Shown here piece after piece: positions 27,367 through 36,374 of a DNA stretch of 64,000 nucleotides; position 1 is the first letter of the stretch, and every line of letters begins with the position of its first letter. A program made the translations under genes and the position numbers. The notes beneath the pieces were generated by a model. It searched no databases and was not told the origin of the DNA. It saw only the letters and a program-made list of their open reading frames with translations. Source of the stretch: an uncultured Mediterraneibacter sp. (GTDB taxonomy: Bacteria; Bacillota; Clostridia; Lachnospirales; Lachnospiraceae); the NCBI RefSeq assembly GCF_934330165.1, contig NZ_CAKRGI010000008.1:1-64000 (forward strand), written 5' to 3'.

Positions 27367-28053
27367 ATGATTGAATTAAGAAACGTGAAGAAGGAGTACT
27401 CCAAGGGCAATGCAGCTCTGAATGGGGTATCCGTAAAGATCGAGCGGGGAGAGTTCGTCTTCATCGTTGGTGACAGTGGGTCAGGTAAATCCACCCTCAT
27501 TCGTCTGATTATGAAAGAATTGAATCCGACTGATGGTACGATTATCGTGAACGGACAGAACTTAAACCGTATGAGACACCGGAATATTGCAAAGTACAGA
27601 AGAGGACTGGGAGTTGTATTCCAGGATTTCCGTCTTCTGAAAGACCGGAATATTTATGAGAATATTGCGTTTGCACTGCGGGTGACAGAGACACCGGGCA
27701 AGGTGATCAAGAAAAAAGTACCGGCTGCCCTGTCACTGGTAGGACTTGCACAGAAGTATAAGTCTTTTCCGAAGGAACTTTCCGGAGGAGAGCAGCAGCG
27801 AGTAGCGATCGCAAGGGCAATCGTAAATGAGCCTGCCATTCTGTTGGCCGATGAGCCGACAGGTAACCTGGATCCGACGAACTCCTGGGAGATCATGAGC
27901 CTTCTGAAAGAGGCGAATGAGCGTGGAACAACCGTGCTTGTTGTTACGCATAATCAGGAAATCGTAAATGAGATGAACGAACGCGTCATTACCATGAAGC
28001 AGGGTGTCATTGTCAGTGATGAACGAAAAGGTGGGTATACAGATGAGGATTAG
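27367..28053 (+). CDS. ftsE: Cell division ATP-binding protein FtsE
   Basis: A 228-residue ABC ATPase that works with FtsX to control peptidoglycan hydrolases. Walker A GDSGSGKST near 37-45, signature LSGGEQQR near 137, Walker B ILLADEPTGNLDP near 160. AGGAGG precedes the start. It overlaps ftsX by 11 bp. Length is typical of FtsE. Confidence 0.95.
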   Translation: MIELRNVKKEYSKGNAALNGVSVKIERGEFVFIVGDSGSGKSTLIRLIMKELNPTDGTIIVNGQNLNRMRHRNIAKYRRGLGVVFQDFRLLKDRNIYENIAFALRVTETPGKVIKKKVPAALSLVGLAQKYKSFPKELSGGEQQRVAIARAIVNEPAILLADEPTGNLDPTNSWEIMSLLKEANERGTTVLVVTHNQEIVNEMNERVITMKQGVIVSDERKGGYTDED

Positions 28054-28993
28054 TACGATTGGATACGTTGGAAAGCAGGGAGTTAAGAGTATTTGGAGAA
28101 ATAAGATGTTCTCTCTGGCATCCGTTGCAACGATGTCAGCCTGTATCTTCCTGTTCGGATTATTTTTCTCGATTCTTGTAAACTTTCAGTATATCATCCG
28201 AAGTGCTGAGGAAGGTGTGGCGATCACGGTCTTCTTTAATGAAGAGGCTACAGATGAGCAGATCCAGAAGATTGGGAAGGAACTGAAAGCAAGAGATGAC
28301 GTTTCAGAGGTGAAATATATTTCAGCAGAGCAGGCATGGGAGGATTTTCAGAAGGATTATTTCGGAGATAATCTGGAGCTTGCAGAGGGATTTAAAGATG
28401 ACAATCCGTTGGCCAATTCAGATAACTATGAAGTTTATATGAAGACGACAGACAACAGCCAGGATCTGATCGCAAGAAGTAAATCTCTTTCTTCTACGCA
28501 GCAGGATCTGGTTAAGTTTGCACAGAGTCTGGATGGAGTGTCGAAAGTAAATAAATCGGATATTGTAGCTAATACACTGTCCAGCATTAATATGCTGGTC
28601 GCATATATTTCCATTGCGATCATTGCGATCCTGTTGGGAGTGTCGATCTTCCTGATCAGCAATACGGTTACAATGGGTATTACAGTCAGAAAAGAAGAAA
28701 TCGCTATTATGAAATATATTGGTGCGAAAGACTTTGTTGTAAGATCACCATTCGTGATCGAGGGTCTGATCATCGGTATCTTTGGTGCAGCGATCCCACT
28801 GGGACTTTTATATGTACTTTATGATAAGGCAGTTTCCTATGTCATGGAACGGTTCAGTATTCTGAAGAATATTATTGATTTCCTTCCGGTAAATGTAGTA
28901 TATACATACTTATTGCCGATCGGACTTATCATGGGTATCGGAATTGGTTTCCTTGGAAGCTTCTTTACAGTACGCAAGCATCTGAGAGTATAG
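28043..28993 (+). CDS. ftsX: Cell division membrane protein FtsX
   Basis: A 316-residue MacB/FtsX-type membrane protein: one N-terminal helix (about 22-45), an extracytoplasmic domain (about 50-175) and three C-terminal helices. The start at 28043 is internal to the longer open frame and overlaps the ftsE stop; AAAGGTGG lies upstream. It transmits ATP hydrolysis by FtsE to an external hydrolase, here probably the next gene product. Confidence 0.94.
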   Translation: MRISTIGYVGKQGVKSIWRNKMFSLASVATMSACIFLFGLFFSILVNFQYIIRSAEEGVAITVFFNEEATDEQIQKIGKELKARDDVSEVKYISAEQAWEDFQKDYFGDNLELAEGFKDDNPLANSDNYEVYMKTTDNSQDLIARSKSLSSTQQDLVKFAQSLDGVSKVNKSDIVANTLSSINMLVAYISIAIIAILLGVSIFLISNTVTMGITVRKEEIAIMKYIGAKDFVVRSPFVIEGLIIGIFGAAIPLGLLYVLYDKAVSYVMERFSILKNIIDFLPVNVVYTYLLPIGLIMGIGIGFLGSFFTVRKHLRV

Positions 28994-29003
28994 GAGGAAA
29001 CCT

Positions 29004-30125
29004 ATGAAAGGCCGGATGAGGAAAATTACAGGAATCTTGCTGGCGTTCGTCCTTTGTATCGGAACGGCATCGCAGTCCGGTGCGGTTACGATCGATGAAG
29101 CTGAGAAAAAAGCAGATCAGCTTGAATCGGATAAAAAGAAAGCAGAAGAAGAAAAGAAGACGCTGTCGGAGAAACTGGATGAGATCATTAAGAAAATGAA
29201 TGAGACGCAGGAGCATCTGACCGCCAAGGAGGATGAAATCTCCGATGCAGAAAATGAACTGATTCAGGCTCAGATCGCAGAAGACGATCAGTACGAGAGC
29301 ATGAAAAAGAGGATCCGTTATCTTTATGAAGGCGGCAATACACAGTTTCTGGAAATGATGATGACGAGCAGTTCGATCGCAGATCTGCTGAATAAAGCCG
29401 AGTATGTGGCAAAGATGTCTTCTTATGACCGGGATATGCTGGTTGAGTTTCAGGATACGGTGAAGACTGTACAGGACAAAGAGGCAAAGCTTCAGGAAGA
29501 ATATAAAAATCTGAATACGCTGCAAAGTCAGCTCGTAGAGCAGCAGACGCAGGCTCAGGAGATGATCAGCAGCAAAGAGGCTCAGATCGCAAGTATCCAG
29601 ACGCAGATCCAGCAGAATGCTGATACGCTCAAAGAGCTGAAGGAGAAAGCGGAGCAGGCAAGACGGCTGCAGGAGGAGCAGGCAAAGCTGAACAGTGGCG
29701 GAAACTCTTTTAAGCCGTCGTCCAGTGGAAATGTAGTCAGTGGAAATGGATATTTTACGCATCCATGTCCTGGTATGACTTATCAGTCCAGTTATTTCGG
29801 TGAAGTAAGATCCTTTGATTCAAGACCTCACAAGGGAAACGACTATGCAGCCCCTTCAGGAACACCGACTTATGCGGCAGCAGCAGGAACTGTAGTGATT
29901 GCGGGATGGAGCAACAGTGCCGGTAACTGGGTCGTGATCAACCATGGAAATGGTCTTGTAACGAAATATATGCATCATAGTGCAATCTGCGTGACAGCAG
30001 GGCAGAAAGTTGCAAAAGGACAGCAGATCGGATATGTTGGATCAACGGGATATTCGAGTGGTGCACATCTGCATTTTCAGGTAGAATTAAATGGAACGGC
30101 AGTAAATCCAAATACATATTTGTAG
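29004..30125 (+). CDS. EnvC-like murein hydrolase/activator, M23 (LytM) domain
   Basis: A 373-residue exported protein: signal peptide (about 1-27), long coiled coil (about 28-235), short linker, and a C-terminal LytM/M23 domain (about 265-373). The zinc-ligand pattern is complete: His and Asp in PHKGNDYA, and HLHF near the end, so unlike E. coli EnvC it could be catalytic. It lies 10 bp after ftsX with a perfect AGGAGG, as expected for the partner of FtsEX. Confidence 0.92.
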   Translation: MKGRMRKITGILLAFVLCIGTASQSGAVTIDEAEKKADQLESDKKKAEEEKKTLSEKLDEIIKKMNETQEHLTAKEDEISDAENELIQAQIAEDDQYESMKKRIRYLYEGGNTQFLEMMMTSSSIADLLNKAEYVAKMSSYDRDMLVEFQDTVKTVQDKEAKLQEEYKNLNTLQSQLVEQQTQAQEMISSKEAQIASIQTQIQQNADTLKELKEKAEQARRLQEEQAKLNSGGNSFKPSSSGNVVSGNGYFTHPCPGMTYQSSYFGEVRSFDSRPHKGNDYAAPSGTPTYAAAAGTVVIAGWSNSAGNWVVINHGNGLVTKYMHHSAICVTAGQKVAKGQQIGYVGSTGYSSGAHLHFQVELNGTAVNPNTYL

Positions 30126-30179
30126 TATGCTGACCAGAAGCAGAAGATGACAGATACGTCATCAAAGGAAGAATTGAGG

Positions 30180-30218
30180 GAGGACAGAGCGGATAAGTGT
30201 CTGCTTTGTCCTCTTTGT
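30180..30218 (+). terminator. Intrinsic terminator after the M23 gene
   Basis: GAGGACAGAGC (30180-30190) pairs with GCTTTGTCCTC (30203-30213), followed by TTTG. Its T tract is short, so partial readthrough into the S41 protease gene is possible. Confidence 0.7.
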
Positions 30219-30251
30219 GCATAGAATATAAAAGGATGAAAGGAGTCAGGA

Positions 30252-31466
30252 ATGGAAGAAAATACAGGCAGAAAGAAAAGTGGCTTTGCGGCAGGACTGC
30301 TGACCGGGATCGTGATCATGCTGGTGATCTCGATCCTTGGATTTGGAGGATGGTATATCGTGAACCGGAACAGCAGCGGTTCTTATACATCAGAAAATGT
30401 AACAGAGGGAGATGTGTCAAAGAAGCTGGATAAGTTAAATAAGCTGATCGACAAATATTATCTGTATCAGGATGAAGTGGATCAGGATGCACTGGTAGAG
30501 GGAATCTATTCAGGCTATGCAGCAGCACTGGGAGATCCCTATACAGTTTATTACAATAAAGATGAGACGAAAGCATTGATGGAATCTACCAGCGGCACAT
30601 TTTCCGGTGTCGGAGCAACGCTGACAAGAGATGCAGATACGAAAGCAGTGACGATTGTGAATGTCTATCAGGATTCTCCGGCTGAAAAGGCAGGTCTGAA
30701 GGCAGGGGATATTCTGGAAAAGGTAGATGACCATGAAGTTGGTGATGAAGAACTGGATACGATCGTATCCTGGATCAAAGGGGAAAAAGGTACAGAAGTA
30801 ACGTTATATGTCCTGAGAGACGGGAAGGAAGAGACGCTGACTGCCACAAGAGATACGATCGAGGCACAGACAGTTGAGTATGAGATGAAGGATGGCAGGG
30901 TTGGTTATATCCGGGTATCAGAATTTGATCTGGTGACATACGATCAGTTTAAAGCAGCACTGGATGACCTGGAAAATCAGGGAATGGAAGGTCTTGTGAT
31001 CGATCTGAGAAATAATCCGGGAGGAAATCTTGATGTTGTCTGCAATATGTTGAAGCTTCTTTTGCCGGAAGGAACGATCGTTTCCACGAAAGATAAAAAT
31101 GGTAAGACGGATAAGATCACGTGTGATGGCACGAATGAATTTAAAAAGCCGCTGGCAGTTCTTGTGAATCAATACAGTGCAAGTGCATCGGAGATCTTCA
31201 GCGGTGCGATCCAGGATTATGGCACAGGAAAGATTGTCGGAGTAACGACCTATGGAAAGGGAGTTGTGCAGCAATTACTGGATCTGGGAGACGGAACGTG
31301 CTTTAAAGTGACGATCGCAGAATATTATACTCCAAGTGGAAAAAGCATCAATAAAAAAGGTGTTGAGCCTGATATAGAAGTGGAATATCAGTATGACGAA
31401 GCCGATCCGAAGAAGGATAACCAGTTGGATAAGGCATTGGAAACAGTCAGCGAAGAATTAAAATAG
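30252..31466 (+). CDS. C-terminal processing protease, S41 family (CtpB-like)
   Basis: A 404-residue membrane-anchored protease: N-terminal helix (about 13-36), a PDZ domain (about 115-200; GVGATL and SPAEKAGLKAGD), then the S41 catalytic core with Ser in YSASASEIFSG (about 315) and Lys in TTYGKGVVQ (about 340). In Bacillus the order ftsE-ftsX-ctpB is conserved and CtpB cleaves a sporulation regulator; the same arrangement here suggests a comparable role, by inference. GGAG precedes the start. Confidence 0.92.
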   Translation: MEENTGRKKSGFAAGLLTGIVIMLVISILGFGGWYIVNRNSSGSYTSENVTEGDVSKKLDKLNKLIDKYYLYQDEVDQDALVEGIYSGYAAALGDPYTVYYNKDETKALMESTSGTFSGVGATLTRDADTKAVTIVNVYQDSPAEKAGLKAGDILEKVDDHEVGDEELDTIVSWIKGEKGTEVTLYVLRDGKEETLTATRDTIEAQTVEYEMKDGRVGYIRVSEFDLVTYDQFKAALDDLENQGMEGLVIDLRNNPGGNLDVVCNMLKLLLPEGTIVSTKDKNGKTDKITCDGTNEFKKPLAVLVNQYSASASEIFSGAIQDYGTGKIVGVTTYGKGVVQQLLDLGDGTCFKVTIAEYYTPSGKSINKKGVEPDIEVEYQYDEADPKKDNQLDKALETVSEELK

Positions 31467-31502
31467 AGCAGAAAAGTGAAGATTAAAAATTTAAAAAAGA
31501 AC

Positions 31503-31531
31503 TTGCAATTAAAAAAGCAGTGTGCTAATAT
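31503..31531 (+). promoter_or_regulatory. Promoter of the AspRS T-box transcript
   Basis: TTGCAA (31503-31508) and an extended -10 TGCTAATAT (TAATAT at 31526-31531), spacer 17 bp, about 45 bp before the T-box leader. Confidence 0.65.
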
Positions 31532-31574
31532 TTAAACCAAGTTTTAACCGGCTAACGTGTTAAAATAGATAAAA

Positions 31575-31846
31575 GCGAGGAGCAAGACTCTGATCTTCAG
31601 AAACTGACAGGAAGCAGGCATCACCGACTGAGAGTGCCGGACAGCGGAGCAGATCAAGGGAACACTTGGGAGCCGGCTGTCTGAAAGACCAGTAGGGCAG
31701 CACGTTTAGCAGGCGTTATCTGCAAAGAGGGGAATTCGAAAGAACTGACGAAAGAGCAGACAGAGGATTCAATGCGGGTGGTACCGCGGATATTATATTT
31801 GATAATTTCCGTCCCGGGATACTGTTGTATCCCGGGACTTTTTCTA
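31575..31846 (+). promoter_or_regulatory. T-box leader, apparent Asn (AAC) specifier
   Basis: A tRNA-sensing T-box riboswitch. The T-box core GGGTGGTACCGCGG is at 31776-31789. Stem I spans roughly 31575-31700, and the most probable specifier codon is AAC at 31661-31663 followed by A, inside AAGGGAACACTTGG. The terminator stem GTCCCGGGATAC with its complement occupies 31811-31838, followed by TTTTT. An Asn codon makes sense because the AspRS downstream also charges tRNA(Asn) and GatCAB amidates it. The specifier was placed by eye and needs a structure model. Confidence 0.88.
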
Positions 31847-31895
31847 TTTAGAAAAAAGCTTCACCGGGATGCTGGAATCTGAAAGGAGAAGTAAA

Positions 31896-33227
31896 ATGGA
31901 GCTTGTAACAGGAGTAAAAAAGAAAGAGACGCTGGAATTAAGAGAACTGCTTGAAGCAGGCAGAATCGGAACTGAAGTCAGAGTGAATGGTGCAATCCAT
32001 ACGATCAGAGATATGGGAACCGTTGCTTTTATCATTCTGAGAAAAAGAGAAGGCCTTGTGCAGTGCGTTTATGAAGAAGGAGTTTCAAAATTTAACTTGA
32101 AAGATGTGAAAGAAGCAGATACAGTAGAAGTATCAGGGATGCTGGAGCGATCGGAAAAAGCTCCGAACGGGATTGAGATCCGGTTAGGAGAACTGAAGAT
32201 TTTAAGTGAGCCTGCAGAGCCAATGCCGCTTCCGATTTCAAAATGGAAATTGAATACATCTCTGGAAGCAAAATTAAATTACAGACCAATTTCTCTGAGA
32301 AATATCAGAGAGCGTGCAAAATTCAGGATTCAGGAAGGTATTGTAAGAGGGTTCAGGGATTTCCTTTATCAGGAAGGATTTACAGAGATCCATACTCCGA
32401 AGATCGGTGCGAAAAGTGCTGAGGGAGGAGCAAACCTCTTCCGGCTGGAATATTTCCACAGACCGGCGATCCTTCAGCAAAGCCCGCAGTTCTATAAGCA
32501 GATGATGGTTGGCGTTTTTGACCGTGTATTTGAGACTGCTCCGGTATTCCGTGCAGAAAAGCATAATACCAAGCGACATCTCAACGAATACACCAGCCTT
32601 GATTTTGAGATGGGATATATCGATGGGTTTGAAGATATTATGGCAATGGAGACCGGATTTCTTCAGTATACGATGGCTCTGCTTGAAAAAGAGTATGCAA
32701 GAGAGCTGAAGATCCTGGATATTAAAGTACCAAAGACGAAAGAGATTCCGGCTGTACGATTTGATGAGATCAAGAGACTTGTGGCAGAAAAGTATGACCG
32801 AAAGATCAAGAATCCATTTGATCTCGAACCGGAAGAGGAAATGCTGATCAGTAGATATGCAAAAGAAGAATGGGATGCGGATTTTGTGTTTGTAACGCAT
32901 TATCCGTCCAAGAAGCGTCCGTTCTATGCAATGGATGATCCGGCAGATCCCACTTATACGCTCAGCTTTGACCTGCTTTTCAGAGGAATGGAGATCACAA
33001 CGGGCGGACAGCGTATTCATGATTATCATGAGCTGCTTGCGAAAATGGAAAAGCGTGGCATGACGGACGAGGGAATGGAACAGTATTTAAGTGCATTTAA
33101 GCATGGAATGCCGCCACATGGTGGACTTGGAATCGGTATGGAACGTCTGACGATGAAGATGATGAACGAAGATAATGTACGTGAGACAACCTTGTTCCCG
33201 AGAGATTTGAGCAGACTGGAGCCATAG
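31896..33227 (+). CDS. Aspartate--tRNA(Asp/Asn) ligase, archaeal-type non-discriminating
   Basis: A 443-residue class II aminoacyl-tRNA synthetase: an N-terminal OB-fold anticodon-binding domain (about 15-120) and a catalytic core with motif 1 near FTEIHTPKI, motif 2 FRAEKHNTKRHL and motif 3 GLGIGMERLTMKM. It is much shorter than bacterial AspRS (about 590) and lacks the GAD insertion, so it is the archaeal/eukaryotic-like form. The gatCAB genes downstream and the Asn-type T-box imply it makes Asp-tRNA(Asn) as well. The start at 31896 has AAAGGAG. A discriminating AsnRS or AspRS reading remains possible but fits the context less well. Confidence 0.9.
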   Translation: MELVTGVKKKETLELRELLEAGRIGTEVRVNGAIHTIRDMGTVAFIILRKREGLVQCVYEEGVSKFNLKDVKEADTVEVSGMLERSEKAPNGIEIRLGELKILSEPAEPMPLPISKWKLNTSLEAKLNYRPISLRNIRERAKFRIQEGIVRGFRDFLYQEGFTEIHTPKIGAKSAEGGANLFRLEYFHRPAILQQSPQFYKQMMVGVFDRVFETAPVFRAEKHNTKRHLNEYTSLDFEMGYIDGFEDIMAMETGFLQYTMALLEKEYARELKILDIKVPKTKEIPAVRFDEIKRLVAEKYDRKIKNPFDLEPEEEMLISRYAKEEWDADFVFVTHYPSKKRPFYAMDDPADPTYTLSFDLLFRGMEITTGGQRIHDYHELLAKMEKRGMTDEGMEQYLSAFKHGMPPHGGLGIGMERLTMKMMNEDNVRETTLFPRDLSRLEP

Positions 33228-33357
33228 TAGCAGACAGAGCGTGCAGCAGACAGATAGCGATACACAGATGGAGACAGAAAGTGTCGCAGGAAGATAGTCA
33301 TAGTGATCGTCATGGAAAGCACGAGACCGTTGTGGACAGAAAAGCGGAGGAGTTCAG

Positions 33358-34551
33358 ATGAAAAAGAGAAGATGTTATCTTTGTGGTGGAAAACTCGTAA
33401 ATGGAAGATGTACACTTTGCGGTCTTGATAATACAAAAATTGAGCGGAAAAATTACCGCCTGAATGAAAGCAGCTTTGACAGAAAAGGAATTGAGGCAAA
33501 GCATTTATGTGAATCCCATAACGGAAAGCCGTCCGGTTCTCATACGAACCAGTCTGGCGGGCAGAACCGTCAGAGGCAGACTTCCTGGCAGAATGGACAG
33601 AACCAGCAGGGGCAGACTTCCAGGCAGAACGGACAGAACCAGCAGGGGCAGACTTCCTGGCAGCGTGGACAGAATTGGACGCAGACGGGCAGGAAAAAGA
33701 AAAAGGCAGGAAAGCAGAAAAAGGGATGGATTTCAACTGTTATTGTATTGCTGACGATTCTGATCAGTGTTGGCGGACCTGCGGTAAGTTATATAAAAAC
33801 TGTGATAAACCAGTTTGATGATGCCGATAGCGATAACTGGTGGGATGGTTCAGATGTTGATACAAGTGTGGATGAGACAGATCCGTATGAGTTTGTAACG
33901 AGAGAACTGTCTGATCATGGAGAGGTTTACGATACAGAGCTTGGATATGGTGAATATGTTGTCGGAACGGATCTTCCTGAAGGAACTTATGATGTAACGC
34001 TCCAGTCAGGATACGGTTCTTTCCAGACACAGGATCCGGAAAATTCTATTTATCTGTATGGTTATTTCTCTGAAGATGCGTCGGAGGAGAATGGAGATAT
34101 CACTGAAAAAGAAGATGTGAGACTGTATGATGGAGCCCATGTCATGATCGGAGAAGATGTGACACTCGCCTTCCATACAGAAAATGGTCAGACCGGACAG
34201 ATGCAGTCCGAAGATAATCCGCTGAGTGTGACGTATACTCTCCAGCCGGAAAAGAAGTATACTGTAGGAAAAGAGATTCCGGCAGGGGTGTATGATGTCT
34301 CCGGAACAAAAGACTGGGCTGTGATGGAGTATGAGATCTATCTCGGAGAATTGTATGATGAGGAATATGACAGCCTGAATTATCAGAATTATTCGATCAT
34401 GGTAGAAGCGGGAAATGAAAATGCAATTTATAAAAATGCAGTACTGACGGAGGGAACGGAAATCACCGTGACAGGAAAAATGATCCTGACACCATCCAAA
34501 AAGATTGGAAGTCAGGATTATGAGGCATTTTATGATATTTACAGAAAATGA
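33358..34551 (+). CDS. Zinc-ribbon membrane protein with Gln-rich repeats
   Basis: A 397-residue protein of unknown function. Four cysteines at residues 6, 9, 18 and 21 form an N-terminal zinc ribbon. A Gln/Gly/Ser-rich linker (about 60-115) holds about three 12-residue repeats (QTSWQNGQNQQG type). A transmembrane helix lies at about 122-146. The outer part has two similar segments, each with a VGxDLPEGTYDV / VGKEIPAGVYDV motif (near 205 and 305). The cytoplasmic ribbon/outer-domain topology suggests a membrane sensor or scaffold. It sits between AspRS and gatC, splitting an otherwise single-pathway cluster; no link to tRNA amidation is evident. Confidence 0.82.
   Translation: MKKRRCYLCGGKLVNGRCTLCGLDNTKIERKNYRLNESSFDRKGIEAKHLCESHNGKPSGSHTNQSGGQNRQRQTSWQNGQNQQGQTSRQNGQNQQGQTSWQRGQNWTQTGRKKKKAGKQKKGWISTVIVLLTILISVGGPAVSYIKTVINQFDDADSDNWWDGSDVDTSVDETDPYEFVTRELSDHGEVYDTELGYGEYVVGTDLPEGTYDVTLQSGYGSFQTQDPENSIYLYGYFSEDASEENGDITEKEDVRLYDGAHVMIGEDVTLAFHTENGQTGQMQSEDNPLSVTYTLQPEKKYTVGKEIPAGVYDVSGTKDWAVMEYEIYLGELYDEEYDSLNYQNYSIMVEAGNENAIYKNAVLTEGTEITVTGKMILTPSKKIGSQDYEAFYDIYRK
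33577..33678 (+). repeat. 36-bp tandem repeats (about 2.8 copies) in a coding region
   Basis: Units start at 33577, 33613 and 33649 (each beginning CAGACTTCC), with only a few differences. They encode the Gln-rich linker of the zinc-ribbon membrane protein. In-frame copy-number variation between strains is likely. Confidence 0.88.
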
Positions 34552-34571
34552 AGTGAGAAAGGGTGACAGAA

Positions 34572-34865
34572 TTGGCAAATAAAATCTCAGACGAAACGAT
34601 AGAATATGTTGGAATCCTTGCAAAACTGGAACTTTCGGAGGAAGAAAAAGAAGCCGCCAAAAGCGATATGGAGCAGATGCTGGATTATATAGATACTTTA
34701 AATGAACTGGATACTACCGGGATTGAACCGATGTCTCATGTATTTCCGGTGCAGAATGTATTCAGGGAAGATGTTGTAACAAATGGTGATAATAAAGAGA
34801 AGACACTGGCAAATGCACCGCTTCGGAAAGAAGACAGCTTTGAAGTGCCGAAGACGATAGGGTAA
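34572..34865 (+). CDS. gatC: Asp/Glu-tRNA amidotransferase subunit C
   Basis: A roughly 97-residue GatC that stabilises the GatA/GatB pair. It begins [20 protein letters not shown], a typical GatC start, and ends with FEVPKTIG. There is no ATG: a TTG at 34572 has AAGGG (34558-34562) at a good distance, whereas the in-frame GTG at 34563 touches that ribosome site. I therefore prefer the TTG start. It is followed by gatA 10 bp later. Confidence 0.9.
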   Translation: MANKISDETIEYVGILAKLELSEEEKEAAKSDMEQMLDYIDTLNELDTTGIEPMSHVFPVQNVFREDVVTNGDNKEKTLANAPLRKEDSFEVPKTIG

Positions 34866-34875
34866 AGGGAGTGAG

Positions 34876-36372
34876 ATGAAGATGGATTTATTAAAACTTA
34901 CAGCCCTTGAACTGGGCAAAAAAATAAAAGCCGGTGAGGTGACGGTCAGAGAAGCAGTCCGGGCAGTAATCGAGCAGGCAAAAGAAGTAGAACCGGCGAT
35001 TAACAGTTATGTGACACTGGATGAAGAAGGGGCATATGCACAGGCAGATGAAATTCAGAAAAAGATCGACGCAGGAGAACTGACCGGACCGCTGGCAGGA
35101 GTTCCGGTAGCAATTAAAGATAATATGTGCATTGAGGGTCAGCTTACCACATGCAGTTCCAAAATCCTTTCAGGTTTTCAGCCGACTTATACAGCACAGG
35201 CAGTCGAAAACCTGAAGAATGCCGGAGCCGTCATTCTCGGAAAGACGAATATGGATGAGTTTGCCATGGGAAGTACGACGGAGACTTCTTATTATGGACC
35301 AACGAAAAACCCTCATAATACAGCACATGTTCCGGGAGGTTCTTCTGGTGGATCCTGTGCGGCAGTGGCTGCGTGCGAATGTTATTATGCACTTGGTTCT
35401 GATACCGGTGGATCGATCCGTCAGCCAAGTTCTTTTTGTGGAGTAGTGGGACTGAAACCGACCTATGGAACAGTTTCCCGTTATGGACTGGTGGCATATG
35501 GTTCTTCATTAGATCAGATCGGACCGGTAGCAAAGGATGTGGCAGACTGTGCGGCAATCCTGGAAGTGATCGCATCCCACGATGAGAAAGACAGTACTTC
35601 GATCGAACGGGATGACTGTGATTTTACAGAAGCACTGGTAGAAGATGTAAAAGGACTCAGGATTGGAATCCCAAGAGATTATATGGGAGAGGGTCTGGAT
35701 CCTGAGGTGAATCAGGCAGTCATGCAGGCAGCAAAAGTCCTGGAAGAAAAAGGAGCAGTGGTAGAAGCGTTTGATTTGGGACTAGTAAAATACGCGATCC
35801 CGGCATACTATACGATCGCAGCAGCAGAGGCAAGCTCCAACCTGGAACGTTTCGACGGAGTAAAATATGGATATCGGACCAAAGAGTATGAGGGACTTCA
35901 TAATATGTATAAAAAGACCCGTTCCGAAGGATTTGGAGCAGAGGTAAAGAGAAGGATCATGCTGGGATCTTTCGTATTAAGTTCAGGATATTATGATGCC
36001 TATTATCTGAAAGCGTTGAGAACAAAAGCCCTGATCAAGAGGGAATTTGACCGGGCGTTTGAAAAATACGATCTGATCTTAGGACCGGCAGCCCCGACAA
36101 CAGCACCGGAGCTTGGAAAGAGTCTGGATGATCCGATGAAAATGTATTTGGGAGATATTTATACGATCTCTGTCAATCTTGCCGGACTTCCGGGCATGAG
36201 TGTGCCGGTAGGAAAAGACAGCAAAGGGCTGCCGGTGGGAATGCAGCTCATAGGAAATGTATTCGACGAAAAGACGCTGATCCGTGCCGCATATACTTAT
36301 GAATGTGCGACAAAGAAAGTGCATGAGGTTCCTGCACAGATCGGACGGACAGCGGAAAAGGAGGTACAGTAA
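34876..36372 (+). CDS. gatA: Asp/Glu-tRNA amidotransferase subunit A
   Basis: A 498-residue amidase-signature subunit that releases ammonia from glutamine. The Ser-cisSer-Lys triad is visible: Lys in VAIKDNM (near 79), a Ser in PGGSSGGS (near 155) and the nucleophile in GSDTGGSIRQP (near 178). Length matches the family. Start: ATG at 34876 has GGGAG 4 bp away, while ATG at 34882 has 10 bp; either is possible. It works with GatB and GatC on Asp-tRNA(Asn). Confidence 0.95.
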   Translation: MKMDLLKLTALELGKKIKAGEVTVREAVRAVIEQAKEVEPAINSYVTLDEEGAYAQADEIQKKIDAGELTGPLAGVPVAIKDNMCIEGQLTTCSSKILSGFQPTYTAQAVENLKNAGAVILGKTNMDEFAMGSTTETSYYGPTKNPHNTAHVPGGSSGGSCAAVAACECYYALGSDTGGSIRQPSSFCGVVGLKPTYGTVSRYGLVAYGSSLDQIGPVAKDVADCAAILEVIASHDEKDSTSIERDDCDFTEALVEDVKGLRIGIPRDYMGEGLDPEVNQAVMQAAKVLEEKGAVVEAFDLGLVKYAIPAYYTIAAAEASSNLERFDGVKYGYRTKEYEGLHNMYKKTRSEGFGAEVKRRIMLGSFVLSSGYYDAYYLKALRTKALIKREFDRAFEKYDLILGPAAPTTAPELGKSLDDPMKMYLGDIYTISVNLAGLPGMSVPVGKDSKGLPVGMQLIGNVFDEKTLIRAAYTYECATKKVHEVPAQIGRTAEKEVQ

Positions 36373-36374
36373 TC

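Noticed and set aside
28965..29762. 265-codon open frame on the minus strand
   Set aside because: Antisense to the coiled-coil part of the M23 protein; Leu-rich composition is the mirror of Lys/Glu/Gln codons.
32274..33029. 251-codon open frame on the minus strand
   Set aside because: Antisense to AspRS, which is clearly the real gene.
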